From assembly GCA_946811695.1 (NCBI GenBank), contig OX328123.1, forward strand, positions 14,539,162 through 14,603,161: DNA of 64,000 nucleotides, given 5' to 3'. The notes under the pieces were generated by a model. It had not been told where the DNA came from. It ran no database searches and saw only the letters and a list, made by a program, of their open reading frames with translations. The DNA comes from Gonocerus acuteangulatus. Its lineage: Eukaryota > Arthropoda > Insecta > Hemiptera > Coreidae. Each line of letters opens with the position of its first letter. Within the stretch, counting starts at the first letter, position 1. This document shows, piece after piece, positions 58,195-64,000 of this stretch. The position numbers and the translations under genes are program-made.

Positions 58195-58629
58195 GTAAGG
58201 AATTCCTTTGTTTGTTTACTGATTGATTACAAGTAATTCTCCATCAATTCAATATTTCTGTTTTGTAAACTTACAGTTCTAAATCGACAGATGGCATCTC
58301 TTGCACAAATGCACAAAACTGGCCCTATAACCAAAGTACGACCAAATAAAAATCCGCTTGGCTATAATGTTCCATTTGCAAAAGGAGTTGTTTTGAAAAC
58401 TCTGATTAAAAAGCCTAAGAAACCAAATTCTGCCAACCGGAAATGTGTTTTAGTGAGATTGAGTTCAGGAAAAGAAATGGTGGCATATGTACCAGGGATT
58501 GGACATAATCTTCAAGAACATAATATAGTGCTAGTTAGGCCAGGCAGAGTACAGGATGTTCCTGGACTAAAACTTAAATGTGTTAGGGGAAAATATGATT
58601 TAGGCCATGTTATTAAGAAGACTCAATGA
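58125..58629 (+). CDS. tko: Mitochondrial ribosomal protein uS12m (MRPS12 / technical knockout), two exons
   Basis: Joining 58125-58194 and 58277-58629 gives 140 residues, the length expected for insect tko. uS12m sits in the decoding centre of the mitochondrial small ribosomal subunit. Seen: a short presequence (residues 1-28) with no acidic residue until 23, fitting mitochondrial import; then [34 protein letters not shown] (99-105) and GRVQDVPG (113-120). The PKKPNSA and GRVxDxPG loops are the universal S12 decoding loops; the Gln where bacteria carry the streptomycin-related Lys87 is usual for animals. The 82-bp intron (58195-58276) has donor gtaagg and acceptor aacttacag. Two ATGs adjoin; the first is used. 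Starting at the internal Met29 would lose the presequence. Confidence 0.96.
58277..58629 (+). CDS. tko: tko coding exon 2 (S12 domain)
   Basis: Begins TTCTAAATCGACAG after acceptor ttacag and runs to TGA at 58627-58629, coding Val24 to Gln140 with the whole conserved S12 fold. No clear AATAAA lies between the stop and the MITE at 58711. Confidence 0.95.
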
Positions 58630-58710
58630 ATATTTCTAATTTAGCTGTATGTGTAAATGAAATCTTTTTACTGCTTGAAATTATATTTTAATAAGCTTAC
58701 TGCTTACATA

Positions 58711-59071
58711 TCTGTACCCCGGAAGTAAAGGACACCATGTCAAATTTTTTTATTAAATTGACTTAACATGTTCTTAATGATCCATATAATGGAATAGGGC
58801 ACCAAGTCCTGTTCCCATAAATAACGAAGATAAGACAGCGAAAAATAAAATCATGTCCGTTCTCATTAGAGGTAAATGACACCTTGTGGAGGACTTGGTT
58901 TTCTTTTACTATGATCAATACTTCCAAATACCTAACAAAGTGAAAAAATTTCATTACACTGTTTCTGTAAGTAACGAAGATAGAAATTTTAATAGTTAAA
59001 GCTCTGGAAAATTGGCTCTCCTGAACAATTACAAATATGTGAGATGGTGTCCTTTACCTCCGGGGTACAGA
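58711..59071. mobile_element. TA-flanked MITE just after tko (Tc1/mariner-type)
   Basis: Terminal inverted repeats start TCTGTACCCCGGA and continue GTAAAGGACACCAT on both ends with about one mismatch. TA dinucleotides flank both sides (58709-58710 and 59072-59073). 361 bp, no transposase. It begins 81 bp after the tko stop, so the tko 3' UTR may read into it. The superfamily is inferred from the TA duplication alone. Confidence 0.8.
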
Positions 59072-59289
59072 TATATAAGTATTAGAAACATAAAATTAAG
59101 ATTAAATTAATTTGCTTTTATCCCTAACAAATTTCATTATTAATCTGTTCTTTCAACATCAGTTTATCAAGTTACGTTTTTCTGGGAAGTTATGCTGTTA
59201 GTTACTTTTTAACTTACATTCATTAAAATATTCCCTAACATTTTCTTATCTTTATTTTCATTAATTGAGAAGAGAAAGTCGACCGTTGA

Positions 59290-59600
59290 TAATAAGAAAG
59301 TGTAGATCATCAGTATTTGGTCATGTATTGACTAGAACAACATTTTATAACTAAAATGAGTTTTATTTATGCCAACGTTTTGGCTTGACATGCATTTTTC
59401 TTGCATAATTAAGTTAGTACTCTCACCGATGCCAGTGACTACAGACTCCACCAACAGGTTCGACAACAGTACATTTACTGGCGGACCTAACCTCTTAGAT
59501 TATAAAACTCATTTTAGTTATAAAATCTAGTTTTATTCAACACATGACGGAACCCTAATGATCTGCACCTTCTTATTTTCATTAATGTTAGTTGGTGGTT
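59290..59600. mobile_element. Penelope-like foldback module, short
   Basis: TAGATCATCAGTATTTGGTC and AAAATGAGTTTTATTTATGC at the left are inverted at the right (AAAACTCATTTTAGTTATAA, ATGACGGAACCCTAATGATC). CCAACGTTTTGGCTTGACAT is the inverted AAACGT signature. Confidence 0.65.
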
Positions 59601-59688
59601 TAGTCTTTTTTTTTTTTATACTTCTATGTTTAAACCCACTCTATTTTGGATTCCTTTATAATGTCTTTTCATTCCTCCTGATATATTC

Positions 59689-59725
<37 letters not shown>

Positions 59726-60344
59726 TAATTGTACCGTATGTTTATTTAAAATTATTTGAAGAGGGATATCCCCTTAAAGCATAGAAAATATTAATATTAT
59801 TAATTCCAAGAAAATATGAGAACCCAGCAAGAGCTAATAGCCCAATAGATAGAGGGGTTTTAGCTAACATAAATTCCCCCACAAGATTTTTTTTCTAATG
59901 TCTTTAGGTATGATATGAGTATGCTGAAACCAATTTTTTCAACTCGAAAGCCGGTGGGAAAACTTTTGGCAGACGAAAAACCGCGGAATTTTAGCACTTT
60001 TTTCAGTTTTTCTTCATTCAATGCGATAGAAGATACTCCATCTGATGATTAGCCTCAACCTGGGCCCTCAAAAGAAATAAAAACGTAATATAATTCCATT
60101 AGCTTAACATCATTTCACTCAATAAATGTCCTGTGAGTGAATAAATGTATATTCATGTTTTTAATTTTCTATTTACTTAAAATGCAGTCATTTTCAATAC
60201 AATATGCTTCTAATTTTGTTGCTTCACTGAAAAAATATTGAAGTACAGTGATAAACATTTCTCGGACACAGGTTTCAGTCTAAATTTTTTAGGTTTCTCC
60301 CCCCCCTTGCCCCTCAACATAGCGCAATGAGTGCCGGGGGGGGT
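59601..60344. other. No recognised feature
   Basis: AT-rich; poly-A run at 59692-59719. Confidence 0.45.
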
Positions 60345-60552
60345 AGAGAAAGACCAAAGTGAAAATTTTCACCATGGTCACTTAACTGCTAACTTTGGTC
60401 ATTCTCTACCACAGGTACCAAGACTACCAAAGAGTAGCCGAAACGTCCTCAATACACATTTTTACAAAAATCGTATTGATGTTTTCCTAGCCGTATCCCA
60501 ACTATTACTTGACTGCTTATCACCTCGACAGCTAACTATCTACACGTCATTA
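60345..60552 (+). mobile_element. Penelope-like 3' end
   Basis: AGAGTAGCCGAAACGTCCTC, then TACAAAAATCGTATTGATGT, TTTTCCTAGCCGTATCCCAA and CACCTCGACAGCTAACTATC. Matches the right end at 44.42-44.54 kb. Confidence 0.75.
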
Positions 60553-61671
60553 TGAATATAAATTTATTCCATTCAAAACATTCAAGATATAATATCGACG
60601 TTCAAATTTCACAACCATGTAAGTCGAGTTTTGGTGAAATTGAGTTATTGGTATCTTTAGAATCCTTATTATCTCCTGGACATGATGGTAATAGATTTTC
60701 TCAAAAAAAAAAACAAAAAAAAACAATAGAATGCACTAAAATGTCAATTTTCTTCCGCCTAACCGCGTGATATCTCTCATCTATTTTAGGCCATTCAGAC
60801 AAGGTTTTTCGTTTAAATGTTACCGAAAATATGTCTTTAGTCGGAAATCCGTATAAGATGCAAGTTATTATTATTATTATTGGTTTTATTCATCGCATGG
60901 TCAATGTTGAACCATGGAAACAAAAATATAAATTACATTTTTTTAAATTTAATAATGAGTACTTAAAAAGTACTTTGTACTTAAAAAGTTACTGTCCATG
61001 CATGAAGTCTTAAGAAAATATATTCAATTGCCCAATATATATTCAATCCCCAGTTGCTTTCATCGAGGATAGCCTTCACATCTTCCCAGGAGAGAAGAAT
61101 TTTGCTTGAGTATCATTTATTATTTTTATTTATTTTTTTATCTTAAAAATATTGAAACACTAGATGGCACCACAATAATATATTATGTAGGTAAATTACT
61201 TTCAAGAAAACTGTTTCATCTTCAGTTCAGTAACCAATAGCTAAAACAAGAAGGAATTTATAGTTTTAATTGATCTAGAAATATTTCGGCAGCTTTGAGT
61301 CTGAGGATTTGCCTCTCCCTAAGTTTTTTTTTCTTTTAAGAAGAAAAGTCTCGATTTCTTTTTTTTTTTTTTTTTAAGAAAACAAGGTATAGATTTGTAT
61401 AAAAAAACAATATATCTGTGCGCAAATATTTATATTATAATAGTACCTCTGGAAATACTGATTAATAATGCTTATTACGGCGTGAAAAGAGCAGTGTTTA
61501 CCTCTACTTGTGACCATCTCTTTGGAGAAGGAGAAGGCGGGGAAAAGCAGAATTTGAGGGAGGATACAGATGATGTCACCACGAAAGGAATTTTATATAT
61601 TGGGTGTCTCAGATGAGGAAATTATGATTAAAGTTGGAAGTATTTTACGCATCCTTTGTGGATTTATAAGT
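60553..61671. other. No assigned gene; one possible exon
   Basis: 61440-61615 is GC-richer than its surroundings and reads VPLEILINNAYYGVKRAVFT then STCDHLFGEGEGGEKQNL, with plausible coding texture, but no family is recognised and the left splice site is unclear. Confidence 0.3.
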
Positions 61672-62374
61672 AACTAGCTGAATACCCGTGCTTCACCACG
61701 GCCGATAAGTATTTTTTATATTGAGTTTAATTAGATATTATCAAAATTAACGCTACTACATAATTTTGTACAGCTTATTATTGCATGGACTTTAAAGTTA
61801 CCCAGGAACTACAACAACTGCTTAAAATGTTAGGTAAACAGAGACAAATACACGTTGAAAAGCATAAAACTAACAAATTTGAAGTTTTAAGCACTTATCT
61901 CTTCGATTACCATCGCCCTACCGAACATTACAACAGAATCTTATTGTAGAGAATTTAGTAACCTTTTGAATAGCCGCCTTCCACTTACTACGATTTTCCA
62001 ACCGTTTTCGAGATATTTTAGAAAATATACTGATATCCGAAAACTTTGTATCACCATTCATACAATTTTTTTCTATATACTTCGTTTCTGAATACCCAAA
62101 CAGAAAATTAGTTTTGAAAAGTATTTCTATAAATTTTTCTGGTAAATGGCTACAGAATTTGCTTAAAAAATGGTTTCCTACGTTAAGGAATCTTTCGCAC
62201 AAATTTCGCTCCAAAAACCATGTTCCAGTAAACGGATTCGACTGGTCAATGAACTTGACGTTTTAAATGAGAAGAAAGATTTTTGTACCAAATGTTATCA
62301 AAATCTAACCATTTTTGAGCCGATGAGGAATTTCTTAATAATTCAAACCCCCCTAAAAGTACTTAAACATTTGA

Positions 62375-62436
<62 letters not shown>

Positions 62437-62902
62437 TAGCAAGTGTTTACATTCTAAACAGATTCTAATGGTTTACATTCTAACTTTTTAAATTTTTGTG
62501 TTAAGTGGTTCGGGATATTATTTCCTCGGATGGACCATCACCAGGGCTTAAATTCTATGAGGGACAAAATCACAGTTTATTTCAAGTAATTCAAGGACTG
62601 CCATCATAGTTGAAATTAACCTCAACTAAAAATAATACTATGAAATAGATAATGTACGGTAACAGCTGTTCTCTTATCGTCTTAGCAACGCTTTTTACCT
62701 AGGCTTGGCTGCTCTAACCAACTAAAACTTTAAACCCCTCAAAAAATACTTAAAAATTCGAATATCAAAAAATCCTTTCTTAGCGAGCGTCTACGGTCTA
62801 TAGGGAGTGTTCATGTAAAATTTCAAGTTTTTCTGTCAAGCGGTTTAGGCTGGGCGATGATAGGTCAGTGAGTGAGTGGTTTTTGACAAATATATAGTAG
62901 AT
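61672..62902 (+). repeat. 1.5-kb repeat, copy B (empty SINE site)
   Basis: CTAGCTGAATACCCGTGCTT to TTTGACAAATATATAGTAG, same order as copy A without the SINE. A poly-A run of about 55 at 62380-62434 replaces the short A run of copy A. Confidence 0.88.
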
Positions 62903-63124
62903 TTCATAAAATTTCTCATCTCAAGTTGATTCCTTGCTGGTTATACATGTATAGGAATTTTTGTCTCATAAATGAAAGAGCCTTTGAAATAGTGTTTCTG
63001 AAGGGAAGATTAGAATTGTGGGTACCTCAGACTGCAAAGAATACATTAAGAAGCAGTTTATGGGTATTTTTAATAATGGCTTGTGTCTGTACAATTCTGC
63101 AGTAGTCGGACGATGATAGATGGA

Positions 63125-64000
63125 TACCATTAGGTTTTTTCTTCAAAGTTCTCAACTCTGTACAGTGGTTGTACTCCACCTACAGTCGGGAAATGTTGGC
63201 TAATAAAGGTCGTAAAGTTTTTCCGGTATACTTTCAAACTGAAGCCTTTCTCTTCTTTGCTGATGCGGACTCAATGGTTGAACTACTTATTTTAGTACAC
63301 TGCAGATATCTAATATTTGGAGAGGAACGCACACCCAATGGCTGATGAACTGTCATGCATCGAGGAGGTGTCACTGGATGAAGTGTGGAGCACCTAGGGG
63401 ATCATCAGGAGACTGAACCATACCATTTTACACAGGTGAATCTGCAGATTAGGAAGTTCTATCTGAATGGTGTAGGCAAACCCATATGGTGTGATATTAC
63501 CACTAACCAAAGATGCCTGGCCAGGGTGGCCACTACCGATCAGTGCAGGCAGTTTGAATGTGGCCTCTTCTGCAGCATGCGCTAACTTCTTGGCTGAGGA
63601 CTAGCCCGCACCACATCATACCACTTCCAGACGAATGGAGTAGTGAAGAGATGGCACAGAGCTATGAATGGAGCCCTTACTGCTCATACGGGTAGCAAGC
63701 TCTGGGCTTAGAAGCTACCACTTGTCAAGTTATGCTTGCCCACGATACAGGAGATTGTAATGCTCAGGATCCCAGCAAACAGCATCAGTGGCGTAGGGAG
63801 AACATAGGTCTTCTACCAACACCTTTTGGTAGGACACCGTTTGTTCACAAGGCCTAAAGAATAGCTTTCATGTCTTGCTCAGCCATGACACTGTCAGAAA
63901 GCCTCTACTGCCTCCATACACCAGACCTCATCCTGTCTTCACGAGAGCAGAGTGGACAAGATAGAGGTCCATGGAAGCAAATCAATGTGTCCATAATCTG
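63125..64000 (+). pseudogene. Ty3/Gypsy retrotransposon pol remnant, runs off the edge
   Basis: About 63129-63280 reads PLGFFFKVLNSVQWLYSTYS then REMLA and TEAFLFFADADSM, the Gypsy RNase H domain. MADELSCIEEVSLDE (63342) is its usual end. IWCDITTNQ (about 63484) is the spacer before integrase. TTDQCRQFECGLF (about 63532), RTTSYHFQTNGVV and ALTAH belong to the integrase core; RHDTVRKPL-like and PPYT-like words (about 63880-63930) follow. Several stops and frame changes, and a jump from the spacer to late integrase, show decay plus an internal deletion. LTRs are not in view. Confidence 0.82.

Noticed and set aside
42201..62439. Related protein frames at 42201-42524 and 62170-62439 that look like a conserved family
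   Set aside because: Both lie in the two copies of one DNA repeat, with frame breaks and poly-A or poly-C ends; no codon-level conservation is apparent.

Overview
The window looks like AT-rich, repeat-dense nuclear DNA of an arthropod, most likely an insect with a large genome. The two genes that can be recognised with confidence are a spliced MED19 (Mediator subunit 19, about 34.4-43.4 kb, plus strand, four coding exons, 242 residues) and a spliced MRPS12 / technical knockout (mitochondrial small-subunit ribosomal protein uS12m, about 58.1-58.6 kb, plus strand, two coding exons, 140 residues). Both read as intact, with GT-AG introns. The MED19 protein is strongly insect-like. No bacterial, plasmid or phage features are seen.

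Nearly everything else is intergenic or intronic and filled with mobile elements, many with target-site duplications (TSDs) that can be read directly. 0-34 kb: tRNA-derived SINEs of at least three types, a foldback module of Penelope-like type (4.4-5.7 kb), two piggyBac-type elements with TTAA ends (5.08-5.61 and 6.98-8.74 kb; the second keeps scraps of transposase), two main copies of an element carrying an internal ~147-bp minisatellite (9.3-10.7 kb and, inverted, 16.8-17.6 kb), a duplicated ~215-bp unit (20.7 and 22.1 kb), a possible LTR (23.3-24.0 kb) and a promoter-like island near 29 kb. Long stretches at 10.7-15.1, 19.6-22.0 and 26-34 kb hold no recognised gene.

34-44 kb: MED19. Its second intron (5.4 kb) hosts two related MITEs with 8-bp TSDs, a SINE and a Penelope-like GIY-YIG endonuclease remnant. 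Its third intron (2.7 kb) hosts a long palindrome, a Penelope-like end and a 1.5-kb repeat that was itself hit by a SINE; the second copy of that repeat at 61.7 kb preserves the empty site.

44-64 kb: Penelope-like foldback modules (44.1, 46.6, 59.3 and 60.4 kb), a pogo-like element (44.7-46.3 kb), hAT-like elements (48.9-49.8 and 54.15-54.59 kb), a deleted mariner split by a TA microsatellite (51.16-51.70 kb), two palindromes embedded in TA repeats (52.8 and 53.7 kb), MRPS12, a TA-flanked MITE starting 81 bp after its stop, and a decayed Ty3/Gypsy pol running off the right edge.

MED19 acts in nuclear RNA polymerase II transcription and MRPS12 in mitochondrial translation; nothing suggests they work together. 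No undescribed multi-gene system was found. The most unusual content is the repeat biology: SINEs with different tRNA heads sharing one 3' tail, foldback modules with a hammerhead-ribozyme-like core, and TIR elements carrying a minisatellite.
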